The notes beneath the pieces were generated by a model. That model worked only from the letters and a program-made list of their open reading frames with translations, did not search any database and was not told the origin of the DNA. Of a stretch of 51,433 nt of DNA, positions 20,460 through 29,100 are shown one piece after another. How positions within the stretch are numbered: the first letter of the stretch is position 1; each line of letters begins with the position of its first letter. Position numbers and translations under genes: made by a program. This DNA is from a virus. Location of the stretch: positions 1 through 51,433 of the IMG/VR virus record IMGVR_UViG_3300031521_000097; one strand, 5' to 3'.

Positions 20460-20849
20460 ATGCAAACTCCCGAAAGTCAAATAATAATCAATCGTTTTTT
20501 TGCGGCTCTTGCTGCGCTCAAGGCGGACAAGGTAATACGTGGAAGGCAAACCTTCACCCGTCGCTATGGAATCAATCGGTGGAATCTCAACACCCTGGAG
20601 AAGAATCCGGAGTCTGATATGTTTCAGGCAGCCTGGCTGATGTTCCTGGTCAACGACTACGGTGTGTCTGCTGCATGGCTTTTGACCGGCGTTGGTGAAA
20701 TGTTTACGGCTAAAAAACGAAAGGATGAACATAAAAAGGTACAGCCAATTTCTACCCGACAAAGTGAAGGGGGAGCCAGATTCGAAGCTCCGGTATCGAA
20801 TCAAATGGAATGGTTCGATCGCGGCGTTCAGTCTGGGATATCGTGTTGA
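20460..20849 (+). CDS. Second repressor-like HTH protein, 129 aa
   Basis: Start ATG 20460. Residues about 5-85 are helical: IIINRFFAALAALKADKV, then TFTRRYGINRWNLNTLEKN as a helix-turn-helix, and YGVSAAWLLTGVGEMF, which is close to WLLTGEGEM in the CI-like protein. It is thus a paralogue, though the HTH itself has diverged. Its last 42 codons overlap the integrase in another frame (20725-20849), so its C-terminus is probably not conserved. It is a good candidate for a second regulator. Confidence 0.72.
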   Translation: MQTPESQIIINRFFAALAALKADKVIRGRQTFTRRYGINRWNLNTLEKNPESDMFQAAWLMFLVNDYGVSAAWLLTGVGEMFTAKKRKDEHKKVQPISTRQSEGGARFEAPVSNQMEWFDRGVQSGISC

Positions 20850-21999
20850 AATCGAAAAGTGGAGCCCGGAAACCCAGCGCTGTGTCACCTCGTCGTTTCA
20901 TGGAATTAAGAAGGTCCCGGCGGCGGTTGTAAACAAGGAAATCCAGCGCTTTGTTGTCTGCTGTGATAAAGTGTTCGCCTCGTTTGAAAAGGCGGACCAT
21001 GTCCCTGTTGCTGCTGAATTCCGGGACGCCTTTAACTTGGCGATTGGAAAAGATCGGCGTGTCTCTAAAAAAGCTACTCAGAAAGCGTTCTTTGATGTCT
21101 GGGACGACTTCATCTCTTCGATGGGTTCTCAGAATACCTGGTCCGAGGCCACCTATAAGAAATTTGTAAATATTAAAATGCAGCTTAAGGCTTTCGATCC
21201 TGGGTTGTCGCTCTCGACTATCTCTGATCAAACGCTGCAGTCGTTTGTTGCCTATCTGCACAGGCGCGAGCTCAGGAATACAACTATTACTAAAAACGTC
21301 GCATTTGTGCGCTGGTTCCTCCGGTGGGCATTCAACAAAAACCTATATTTTGGCAAATCTCACGAAACCTTTAAAACTCGCCTTAAGGGTGTGGATTATC
21401 AATCCCGGGATGTGACGCATTTGTCCTGGGATGAGCTCATGTCGCTTTTGGTTCTGGAGCTCCCGGAATCAAAGCAGTACCTGGCCCGTGTTCGGGATGT
21501 GTTTTGCTTTTGCTGTTTTACCGGGTTGCGCTATTCTGATGTTCAGAAGTTGTGCCGGTCCGATGTCCGCTCTGATGCCATCCTGGTGGTGACTCAAAAA
21601 ACGGCGGACGCTCTGGTGATCGATCTGAATAAATATTCCCGGGCCATCCTGGAGAAGTACGCCGGTGTTCCTTTCCCTAAAAACAGAGCCTTGCCGGTGA
21701 TCTCAAACGTGCGGATGAATATATACCTCAAAGAGCTCGGTCTGCTGGCTGGGCTTACTGAATCGCGGCGTGTGGTTTATTTTATGGCTAACACCCGGCA
21801 TGAAGATGTTCTTCCGCTCTATTCTCTTCTAACGACGCATTGCGGTCGTCGCACTTTTATTGTGAATGCTCTTTTTCTGGGAATCCCGGCGCCTGTAGTT
21901 ATGAAGTGGACCGGGCATTCAGATTACGATTCCATGAAACCGTATATTAAAATCGTGGATGTCCTCAAGGCTTCCGAAATGGCAAAATTCAACCGATGA
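20725..21999 (+). CDS. int: Tyrosine integrase
   Basis: 424 residues from ATG 20725; MNIKRYSQFLPDKVKGEP at the N-terminus is an arm-type DNA-binding domain of Bacteroidota integrases. A SAM-like core-binding region spans about residues 95-205. The catalytic domain has R269 (in GLRYSD), K292 (TQKT), H372 and R375 (THCGRRTF), H398 (TGHSDYD) and nucleophile Y407 (KPYIKI), so all active-site residues are present. It inserts the phage into the host chromosome by site-specific recombination at attP. It overlaps the HTH gene upstream by 125 bases. Arm-like repeats follow directly. Confidence 0.96.
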   Translation: MNIKRYSQFLPDKVKGEPDSKLRYRIKWNGSIAAFSLGYRVEIEKWSPETQRCVTSSFHGIKKVPAAVVNKEIQRFVVCCDKVFASFEKADHVPVAAEFRDAFNLAIGKDRRVSKKATQKAFFDVWDDFISSMGSQNTWSEATYKKFVNIKMQLKAFDPGLSLSTISDQTLQSFVAYLHRRELRNTTITKNVAFVRWFLRWAFNKNLYFGKSHETFKTRLKGVDYQSRDVTHLSWDELMSLLVLELPESKQYLARVRDVFCFCCFTGLRYSDVQKLCRSDVRSDAILVVTQKTADALVIDLNKYSRAILEKYAGVPFPKNRALPVISNVRMNIYLKELGLLAGLTESRRVVYFMANTRHEDVLPLYSLLTTHCGRRTFIVNALFLGIPAPVVMKWTGHSDYDSMKPYIKIVDVLKASEMAKFNR

Positions 22000-22385
22000 A
22001 AAAGTATAAATTATTTAGTCCCTTATCTGGTCCCCGATTTAGTCCCTCTTTTTTAAGGGGGACCAAAAAAGGGACCTTTTTGGTGATTCCACCTGCTGTT
22101 TTATGCTGTTTTGTGATAGGTTGGATTTTAAGAAAGCCAATAAAACAAGGGATTTGCTGTTTGGCGATTGTTGCTGATTTACGGGGTTAGAGAACCCGTA
22201 TCTCTTCATTTTGGGTTCATTATTAAGCTGTTGCAAAAAACAGGGACCAAATAAGGGACCTTTTCGATCAATCCACTTTCATTTTTGCCCTAAAAAACAG
22301 AAAAACCCGAGTGTTTAAATTCCCGGGCTTCGCTGGCTTTTATAAGCCCACACAACAACAACTCTGCAAATATAATTCTTATTTG
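22000..22385. other. Probable attP with three pairs of integrase arm sites
   Basis: A 386-base stretch without convincing genes directly after int. GGGACC/GGTCCC motifs come in three pairs, each pair 12 bp apart: inverted at 22029 and 22041 (the second reads AGTCCC), direct at 22059 and 22071, and direct at 22243 and 22255. The last two pairs also share flanking AAAAAAG/TTTT-type bases. This is the spacing of tandem arm-type sites around a core, here somewhere between 22080 and 22240. In that interval GAACCC/GGGTTC form an inverted repeat (22190-22216). No tRNA end is recognised. The exact crossover is unknown. Confidence 0.7.
22301..22328 (-). terminator. Weak minus-strand terminator after the spanin gene
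   Basis: CCCG (22306-22309) can pair with CGGG (22324-22327) and is followed, in the minus direction, by a T run (the A run at 22301-22305). The stem is only four to five base pairs. It lies about 60 bases after the spanin stop, the end of the late tail-lysis unit, and faces attP. Confidence 0.4.
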
Positions 22386-22910
22386 TCAAATTTTAGGTGC
22401 TATCCCTAAAATCGTTTTTATCCTGGTCCAATTCCGGTAAACCAAAAATGAACCGGCTCCTGCAATGGCGATCAAAATTATAAAAAACCAATATTTCACC
22501 GCTGGAGCTTTCGGGATCTCCTTGTTTGTTGCCTCCGCTTTTGTGGTTGCGTCGGTGCTGCTGTTATCGGTGTGAGTGCTTAGTTGGTTTCCTGCTTTGT
22601 CTGAGTCGGTCTTTACGTTTTTATTCTCCGTCTTTTTTGTGGTAGTGGTCGTCTCTTTTATGACTGGCGGCTTTCCTGTTTCCGCGACGGTTGGTTTGCT
22701 GGTGTCGTAGTCGGTTTCTTTTACGGTCGTTTCGGTCCCGGTGTCCGTTACTTCGACTTTTGTTTTGATCTCTTTGCTGTCGCTCTTGTTTGTGTCGGAG
22801 ATGGCATTCTCGATCGCGGTGATCTGTTCTGTTTTGCTCTGCTGGATTACCTTCTTTGGTGCGCAGGAAACGATCAATAAAATAATGAATCCAAAAATGT
22901 ACTTTTTCAT
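22386..22910 (-). CDS. Candidate unimolecular spanin (lipoprotein with C-terminal TM)
   Basis: 174 residues. The signal sequence (FGFIILLIVSC) ends with a lipobox Cys at residue 16, so the N-terminus should be lipid-anchored in the outer membrane. Residues 30-135 are Thr/Lys/Glu-rich with no large hydrophobics, long enough to span the periplasm. Residues 140-158 (YWFFIILIAIAGAGSFLVY) are a membrane helix with a basic tail (RNWTRIK), which fits cytoplasmic orientation. Outer lipid anchor plus inner-membrane C-terminus is the layout of a u-spanin such as phage T1 gp11, which fuses outer and inner membranes in the last lysis step. It lies right after the holin and endolysin genes. No sequence homology is claimed. 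Confidence 0.72.
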   Translation of the reverse strand: MKKYIFGFIILLIVSCAPKKVIQQSKTEQITAIENAISDTNKSDSKEIKTKVEVTDTGTETTVKETDYDTSKPTVAETGKPPVIKETTTTTKKTENKNVKTDSDKAGNQLSTHTDNSSTDATTKAEATNKEIPKAPAVKYWFFIILIAIAGAGSFLVYRNWTRIKTILGIAPKI

Positions 22911-22920
22911 TTTGATTGTT

Positions 22921-23214
22921 TTAAATTGGTTTTATGTCTGGCATCTTTGTGATGAGTGCTTCCGTCTCCTGTTTGACCTCTTCGTGTGCAATCTCTGCTT
23001 TTTTATTCGCGTTCAGGTAAACCAGTACTGGCGTTGCGATCGTGGTCCATATTATTCCGATTGCTGCAGCTTTTTCGGCGACGGTTGCACCTTCCTGGCT
23101 GATTAGGATCGACGAAAAGGCGACCGCTACTAAAATGCAAAATGAAGCGATTAGTCTGGCTGATGAATTGTTCCCGGCCAGGCTCTCAAAGAATCCGGTT
23201 TTTTCGTTGGTCAT
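22921..23214 (-). CDS. Holin-like membrane protein
   Basis: 97 residues with two hydrophobic helices: [19 protein letters not shown] (about residues 21-39) and [19 protein letters not shown] (about 51-69). A short linker and a charged C-terminus ([17 protein letters not shown]) follow. The N-terminal [11 protein letters not shown] is typical of class II-like phage holins. It lies between endolysin and spanin and overlaps the endolysin stop by 4 bases, so it is the likely pore-forming trigger of lysis. Confidence 0.83.
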   Translation of the reverse strand: MTNEKTGFFESLAGNNSSARLIASFCILVAVAFSSILISQEGATVAEKAAAIGIIWTTIATPVLVYLNANKKAEIAHEEVKQETEALITKMPDIKPI

Positions 23215-23732
23215 GGCTTAAATGTGAAATCGTTTAGTCTGTTCATCCATCCTTTTATAAATCGTGCCTGGGATGGGTTGTTGGTGACGATCCCGTTTAA
23301 AAATGTTTCCCGGGCTTCGAATATATCCATGAACAGGCTGTTTTGGTTCGTGGTGTTGACCGCATAAAGGGTTTTGTGTCCAACAATCCCGTCATCGACT
23401 AATCCCATTATTCGCTGTGGAATTACAACTCCCCATTTTCCGGATCCCCAGACCCAATCGACCAGAATGTCTGCGATGGATTGGTTGTTGATCTGGTCCG
23501 CCATCCATCGGTCCCAGTAATATTTTTTAAGGACGATCGTTGCGTCCTGCGCTGTCAGTAGCTTGATGTCCTCTGTGTCGATGTCTCCGTCTCCATCTTT
23601 ATCAAATCCGCATTGTCTCCAGGTGGCCAGGGTGACGCCCTTGTTGGTTGCTCTGCCTTTGTCGGTCTTGTCATCTGTGAACCCACCTTCCCACTTTAAA
23701 ATCTTAGGCGCTAATAGTTTAATGTCAGCCAT
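23211..23732 (-). CDS. Endolysin, GH108-type N-acetylmuramidase
   Basis: 173 residues. [21 protein letters not shown] at the start holds the catalytic Glu (E15) and the usual GH108 context. An EF-hand-like loop, [12 protein letters not shown] (residues 44-55), with Asp at the calcium positions 1, 3, 5, 7, 9 and 12, is inserted between the active-site region and the rest. Residues about 110-165 resemble a peptidoglycan-binding 3 domain ([14 protein letters not shown]). No signal sequence, so release needs the holin. The ATG at 23732 lies inside the 3' end of the HNH gene (8-base overlap). Its first 23 codons duplicate, in recoded form, the fragment at 24433-24522. Confidence 0.93.
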   Translation of the reverse strand: MADIKLLAPKILKWEGGFTDDKTDKGRATNKGVTLATWRQCGFDKDGDGDIDTEDIKLLTAQDATIVLKKYYWDRWMADQINNQSIADILVDWVWGSGKWGVVIPQRIMGLVDDGIVGHKTLYAVNTTNQNSLFMDIFEARETFLNGIVTNNPSQARFIKGWMNRLNDFTFKP

Positions 23733-24396
23733 TTATGTTGTTTTTTATATTGTAATGAATAATTCTATGGCAATTGGCGCATAATAAAATGCATTTCGAT
23801 AATTCGTTTAATAATTTTCCTGGCGTCTTATTAACAACGAGTGCGGCCATTGAATACTCTTTTTTTGTTGGATCGACATGGTGTAAATCATAACAACTAA
23901 AATGAAATTCTTTTTTGCATTCTCCACAACATCCACCCTTAGATTCTATAATTTCCTCCCATGCCTCTTTTCTCCTCTTCCTGCTTAAGTGGCTTTTGCA
24001 AAGGCCCAATCCCTCATGTTTGTTTTTACATCCGACAACTGTACATTTTTCTATAAATTTAATTTGAATCGGCTTTGTCATATCCATACCTGTAATGCTT
24101 CTTAAAAAATGAGCGTTACAAAAGCCATTTGTGTGATGTTTTTTATTGCATCCATCGTACGAACATTTCCTCTCTATTGTGCCTTCAATTAATTTATAGT
24201 ATAAAATATTTTTGTATCGGGTAAGTACCTTTATTGATGTGTTCTCTGGGATGTCGTCAATCAATAATATTCCTTTGTTTTTACAAATTAGTAATCGCTT
24301 ATTTTCATACCAATATATTTTATTTTCACAATCATTCGTCCTGAACACTTTTGCCAACGCAGGGACCTCTATGGTTTTATTTATTGATTTTTTCAT
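23725..24396 (-). CDS. HNH homing endonuclease inserted in the lysis operon
   Basis: 223 residues. N-terminal [20 protein letters not shown] and [20 protein letters not shown] are two similar Cys/His zinc modules. The C-terminal HNH domain is [38 protein letters not shown]: the CxxC pairs bind structural zinc, HHVD and N-L-CxxCH hold the catalytic His and metal ligands. Its stop uses the bases of the endolysin start region (AATGGCTGAC). It is more A+T-rich than its neighbours. Flanked by a 5' endolysin fragment upstream and an intact endolysin downstream, it is almost certainly a homing insertion. Confidence 0.88.
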   Translation of the reverse strand: MKKSINKTIEVPALAKVFRTNDCENKIYWYENKRLLICKNKGILLIDDIPENTSIKVLTRYKNILYYKLIEGTIERKCSYDGCNKKHHTNGFCNAHFLRSITGMDMTKPIQIKFIEKCTVVGCKNKHEGLGLCKSHLSRKRRKEAWEEIIESKGGCCGECKKEFHFSCYDLHHVDPTKKEYSMAALVVNKTPGKLLNELSKCILLCANCHRIIHYNIKNNING

Positions 24397-24432
24397 AAGA
24401 AATTATTTTATTGTAAATATAACCCTTATTTG

Positions 24433-24522
24433 TCATATACGCAAGTAATACAGTGTTTTATCGTTTACAAATCCGCCCTCCCATTTGAGAATTTTGGGAG
24501 CCAGTAATTTTACGTCTGCCAT
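24433..24522 (-). pseudogene. 5' fragment of an endolysin gene (homing scar)
   Basis: ATG 24522 opens 29 codons. The first 23 encode [18 protein letters not shown] then VNDKT; the intact endolysin has 20 of the same 23 residues. After residue 23 homology ends and the frame stops six codons later at 24433. Only 5 of 23 codons are identical, and among the 18 matching residues that have synonymous codons, 15 use a different codon. This is the left-over start of the pre-insertion gene, cut where the HNH element arrived. Confidence 0.9.
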
Positions 24523-24525
24523 TGG

Positions 24526-25035
24526 TTATTTTTTAAGAATGCTTTTGATTTCCTCTTTTTTAATTTCGTTGACGGCTTCGGTGTTTACTTCGACTTGGTG
24601 TTTCTGTGCGACCCATTCTGATATAAATTCCTTCCCGGCTTCGTATGTCTTAATCCCTCCGATGGTGGAAAGAGCGCAAAAAACAACGAAGGCCGGCACA
24701 AACAAAACCTTCCATTCGATCATAAATTTGGCGGTCTGGAGTAATTTTTTGTAGGCCAGGATAAAACTGAGCTTTCCGAGCTGGTCCTCTATCTGTTCTA
24801 TGGTTTCGTAAAATGTTTTTTTGATTTCTTTGACGTCTGCTGGTACCGGGCAATTGCGGAGGTGGTTGCCATCTGCCTTGATGAGTTCTCCGATCTGCTT
24901 TCGGATGTCGTCGGTGTTTTTTTCGGTCCTCAAAACCTGCGCTTTTAAATCTCCAATCTGCTTGTCGAGTCCTACGTTTTGTGATGTGAATAGTTCTTTT
25001 ATTGATCCAATTAAGGCCCTGTCTTTTTCATCCAT
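24526..25035 (-). CDS. Coiled-coil protein with one membrane helix, first lysis-unit gene
   Basis: 169 residues. The N-terminal 50 residues and about 65-100 are predicted coiled coil (DKQIGDLKAQVLRTEKNTDD, KEIKKTFYETIEQIEDQLG). A membrane helix lies at about residues 109-128 (VLFVPAFVVFCALSTIGG), with a helical C-terminus rich in Lys and Glu. It could be a holin accessory, antiholin or tail-anchored envelope protein. Its own promoter and operator are 46-95 bases upstream. Confidence 0.72.
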   Translation of the reverse strand: MDEKDRALIGSIKELFTSQNVGLDKQIGDLKAQVLRTEKNTDDIRKQIGELIKADGNHLRNCPVPADVKEIKKTFYETIEQIEDQLGKLSFILAYKKLLQTAKFMIEWKVLFVPAFVVFCALSTIGGIKTYEAGKEFISEWVAQKHQVEVNTEAVNEIKKEEIKSILKK

Positions 25036-25081
25036 GATAATTTGCTTTCGCCTCTCGGCTGGTGGATTTTATCTTTTCAAT

Positions 25082-25131
25082 GTGTTTATATTACAATCAC
25101 AAAATTAACAGATTATTAAACTAAATACAAA
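25082..25131 (-). promoter_or_regulatory. Lysis-unit promoter with operator copy 5
   Basis: On the minus strand TTTG (25128-25131), 20 bases, then TAATTTTG (25100-25107), a strong Bacteroidota promoter. The operator GTGTTTATATTACAATCAC (25082-25100) shares its last base with the -7 box and covers the expected start site. The promoter is very similar to that at 44640-44670. It should repress the lysis genes until the regulator is lost. Confidence 0.8.
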
Positions 25132-25148
25132 TTTAAAAAGGTCGGGTT

Positions 25149-25820
25149 TTATAAATTTCCCGGATCGTTCCCGTAAATACATTGTGCCATTTCTGTTCTA
25201 GCAGCCCATGCTGCGTTATCCTCAATTAAAGGAATCGGCGTTCCGTCGTTTAGCTTCGTGCATTTATAATTTGACGAGGTCCATACTTGGTCACCTATTT
25301 TAACGGTTTGATAAACATTGCCGTCAAAGTCTGTTACAGTGTCGCCGGGATTCCATGTTGATGGATTGTCTTTGATCAAGCGAACGGATTTACCGAAATT
25401 AAACGGAACAAGCGAAGCTCCAAAATAGGATGAATTAGCATCAATAATTAATCCATACGAACTGTCTCCCTCTGCTGAGGACGTGTGATAATGCCCAGCC
25501 TCTTTGAACCCCATAAAATAACCATCTGCATTATTTCTCAATCCGCCACCAACACCATTAAAATAAAATTCATTAGTTGCGCCTGTATTTGGATCACTCC
25601 AGTGTAAAAATCCCGTTTCCTTTAGTTTGCCTCCTGCGAAATTTCTGTCACCTAAAAATGGCAATAAATCGGTAAAATAATCGTCAATTGTTGGTACACG
25701 CCACCCCACAGGAGCAAATAAGGGATTGCTTGCGGCTGGGAAATTATACAGCCTTGCATAGCCCAAACCCACAACGGGAGGTGGAGACAGCAGCGTATGT
25801 GACCAGAAAAAGTTATTCAT
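25149..25820 (-). CDS. FISUMP-domain tail protein, circularly permuted
   Basis: 223 residues. Residues about 15-150 carry the usual second half of a FISUMP (Fibrobacter succinogenes major paralogous) domain: GWRVPTIDDYFTDLL, GGKLKETGFLHWSDPNTGATN, GGLRNNADG. Only after it, at about residues 160-205, comes the usual first half: TDFDGNVYQTVKIGDQVW, KCTKLNDGTPIPLIEDNAAW. So the halves are in swapped order. In Bacteroidota phages FISUMP domains occur in tail adhesins; this is probably a receptor-binding protein. It overlaps the next gene by one base. Confidence 0.8.
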   Translation of the reverse strand: MNNFFWSHTLLSPPPVVGLGYARLYNFPAASNPLFAPVGWRVPTIDDYFTDLLPFLGDRNFAGGKLKETGFLHWSDPNTGATNEFYFNGVGGGLRNNADGYFMGFKEAGHYHTSSAEGDSSYGLIIDANSSYFGASLVPFNFGKSVRLIKDNPSTWNPGDTVTDFDGNVYQTVKIGDQVWTSSNYKCTKLNDGTPIPLIEDNAAWAARTEMAQCIYGNDPGNL

Positions 25821-26194
25821 TATTTATAGTCGTTTGTTCCATTAATAAATAAGTACACCCCATCCCAATACCAAGAAAAAACGTCAATTTTTGAGGCTCC
25901 CGATAGGATAACTTGATTCGCTGCTTTCCAGATTGCCGGGCTGATCTTGTTGGTGTATCCAGTAAAAAACAGCTCATAAATTTCAATTGGATTTGTCACC
26001 GTCAGGTTTCCGCTTTGCCCTGCAATTAAATTACTGAGTGTTATCGTGGTATTACCTGAAAGTATCAGTTTTGCGTTGATGGCAGTTGCGGCGTCCCATG
26101 CCGGTGTCGTTCCTGTCAATTCTTGCACTCCAAGTCCGCCAATGTCGCCGATTCGGTACTCTTCGATCTGGTCTTTTTCTATCAAGTTTGCCAT
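25820..26194 (-). CDS. Tail-fiber-associated protein, 124 aa
   Basis: Short, Thr/Asn/Ile-rich beta-type protein: LTGTTPAWDAATAINAKL, NTTITLSNLIAGQSGNLT, SWYWDGVYLFINGTN. Such sequences are frequent in Bacteroidota tail fibers, where they fold as beta-helix or head domains. It joins its two neighbours by one-base overlaps, so it likely belongs to the tail-tip complex. Confidence 0.72.
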   Translation of the reverse strand: MANLIEKDQIEEYRIGDIGGLGVQELTGTTPAWDAATAINAKLILSGNTTITLSNLIAGQSGNLTVTNPIEIYELFFTGYTNKISPAIWKAANQVILSGASKIDVFSWYWDGVYLFINGTNDYK

Positions 26195-29100
26195 TATCCT
26201 GTTGTTTTATAATCACATATTAAACCGGCGGTGCTTTTCGGTGCAATTGCAAATATTATCTTGCCATCTGTCTCGGTGTAGTCTTGACCGGCTCCGCAAA
26301 TTTGGCGGATCCCGTTTTTTGATACCTGGGTGCTCCCGGGAACATACGGGCTTGATGTTGTAAATTCCACCCTTACGCCGTCCGGGTTTTCAACGAAATG
26401 GTAATCTGTTTTATTTGCTGGCTCATCCTTTGCGGCTACTATGCTGCTGTATTGAAACCGGATGTCGTCGATTCCTAATTCAAAATTATTCAGCCAGCTA
26501 CCTGCGAGGCTGATTTTAAACCCGTCGACGGTGGTTCGCGTTGTTGCAAAACGATTCAGGCTGACTGCGATCATCTGCCATCCTGCGTCTGCTGGTTTGT
26601 ATCCGTACAGGTTGGTGGCTGGTGAAATTACGACCGATCCGGTTTTTGTGGCTCCCAGAAACGACTCAATTAAAAGCATTGAATTGACCTTCCATGCCTT
26701 TGAGCTCTTTATGAAAAGTGATAATATTGCTTCGTTGACCGGGAGTGCTTCTGTGTGTGCAAAGGTCAGCTTTGTGGCTGTCGTTGTCAGCGAGTCAATC
26801 AATGAGCCGGGTTCTACGGCGGTGTCATCAAATGCCCTAATTGCCCTAACTGAAAAGCTGTTGTTTTTCTTGCTGATGTGTGCTGCCCCATCTGAAAAAC
26901 TTATACAGACCGCTTGCTGCCAGTCCCATTCTCTGGAGCTCCAATATGTTTTATTTGCAAAATTGCCGACCTCATAACGTCTGAAATGCAGCGCTATTAA
27001 TTCGTCCTCTGAAGGTAAAAACCAATCATCGAAACCGTCGATTGTGAATTCGTCGCAAAACTTAACGGCTCCGCCTGCTGCTGCACTATTGGCGAGCATT
27101 AGGGTGCTGTTTGATTGTCCCGTTCCTATTGCTTTTCCTGTTGCTCCTGTGCTGTAATTCGACGAGCCAGAAAGCCTGGAGTATATTGCACTGAGTGCGG
27201 TATCTTCGACGGCTGCTATCAATCCCTTTTTGCCGTCCGTAGAAAGCCAGAAGATTCGGCCTCCCTGGTAATTCTCGCCAATGAAATGAAGCGGTGCATT
27301 TAATGCCTCGTTTGAGACAGCGATTTTGATTGCTATTCTTTTGGTCCCGTTTAATGGTTCGACCAGCGATTCAAAGTCGATGGTCACATAAGTGTCGGCG
27401 GTGGCTGATGTGGTCCATTCAATGTTTTCATTGTAAACGGTTGTAATGTCGACGTTTTCGGGAACCAGCGCCCCTGGTCCAATCCTTACCGTAATAACCT
27501 CAAGTTGGTATGCAGAGTTTAGAATTGTTCCGATCGGGTTTATTGCCGGTGTTCCTGTTGCTACCTCCAAATTGCCGAAAATATCAACGTAGATAGTGTC
27601 GATCCTTGACAGGTTGGCGTCTGCTGCTTCGAGTGGGATGTCTTTTGCTTGAGCGGTGTATGTGACTCCCAATATTTTGTAATTGATGTCGGTGGCCTTG
27701 TATGTCAGTCCCTGGTCCCAGACTATGGCTCCGCTTATTATCGCGGATGAAACGTCGACCAGTTTATTGGCCCCGATTGAATTAAGGTAGGCTACTAATG
27801 CGGCGTTATCTTTTGGCAGTCCTGTGATCTGATCGAATCCCGGATTGAAATTGTTGAATGTTTCATTCAGGTTGTTGATGTTGTCTCCTGCTGCTGCAGC
27901 GGCGGCGGCGGCCTCGGTCAATTTCTGGATGGTGTCAGTAAGTGCGGCATTGATTCCTTTCTCCCAGATTTCGTCTTTGTAGTTTGAAATCTCCGCAGTT
28001 ATCTCTTTCCCGTCCAGACTCATTGAAAGTGCGGTGATCCGGATCTCGCTGTTGATTCCCAGCTCTGAATCTATAATCGTGACAATGTCTCCAATATGCA
28101 GCGAAATGGCGCTATCTCTGATATATCTGGCATCGAGTGTAAGCGTGTACTTTACCCGGGCTTTCGAATAATACGCGAGCCACTTCTCTCCCATTAATTT
28201 AAGCGTTGCCTCGGCGTTAACGATGTAGCTGTCGGGCATCTTAATATCAATGAATGTAAACTTGTCACCTGCTGCTGGTGGAAATGCAGCCGATGGGTAG
28301 ATTGGTGTCCCTATTATTCCTGTTGTTAGCGGTTTTAAAGTCAAGCCGTTTGATACATTGTCAAATTTAGAAACCTCGATAGTTTGTCCCATTAAATCCC
28401 CGGAAAGGAAGACGACCTTTGCGGTGGTGTCGGGCAGTAGTTGTTCGTTTAAATCAAAATCCATCAAAGGGCATGAGATTGTCAAAACATCTGCTGAGAC
28501 GGTTCCGATTGTCCCTGTAAACCTGGGATAAATCCCTTCAAATGTCACGGTCTTTTCAACGATCTTGCTGTATTCGCTGGTGTCCTCGAGGCTGTTTGTC
28601 AGCGTGATCGGGTTATGAAATATTAGCCTCTTTTCGCCGTTTCTGTAGTCGGTCGGAATGTTTCGCGTGGATCCATAAACAAAAACGCGAGTTACTGTGT
28701 TTTCTTTGTCGACTGAATCCCTGGAGAGCTCGTATAACCCTTTCCCTTTCCCGACCTCAAATGTCAGATCGGTGGTGTGTTCCACCCTCTCAACTATTGA
28801 TATTTCTTTGTTTACAACAACCGATTCGCCTGAAAACTCCGAGGCGATGGTGTCCATGAATTGCTTGCAGGATTGTGCGTTGACGTAAAGTGTCCGCCAG
28901 TTGGTATCGAGCCCGTCGTCTATCGCTGTGCCTTTGGTCCATCCCGTGTCAATGGTGTTTATATTGTCAATGATCAAATTAATGAAATCGGCGCAGCTCC
29001 CGGTCAGGTAGAATTCTATTTTCCCGTTTAGCTGGACCAGCTTATCCAAAAGCCTGTAAATTGTGCCCTCCATCTGTACTTCGTAGTTGTATTCTACGTC

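Noticed and set aside
20448-20888. Minus-strand frame opposite the second HTH gene and int
   Set aside because: Antisense to motif-bearing plus-strand genes; no recognisable domain.
21996-22236. Short frames on both strands in the attP region
   Set aside because: Low complexity, overlapping on opposite strands, and within the arm-site repeats.
23725-24433. A group I intron with the HNH gene in the endolysin
   Set aside because: The downstream endolysin has its own complete and recoded start, so splicing is not needed. I saw no intron core structure.
26700-27400. Diversity-generating retroelement variable repeat
   Set aside because: No reverse transcriptase gene and no matching template repeat in the window.
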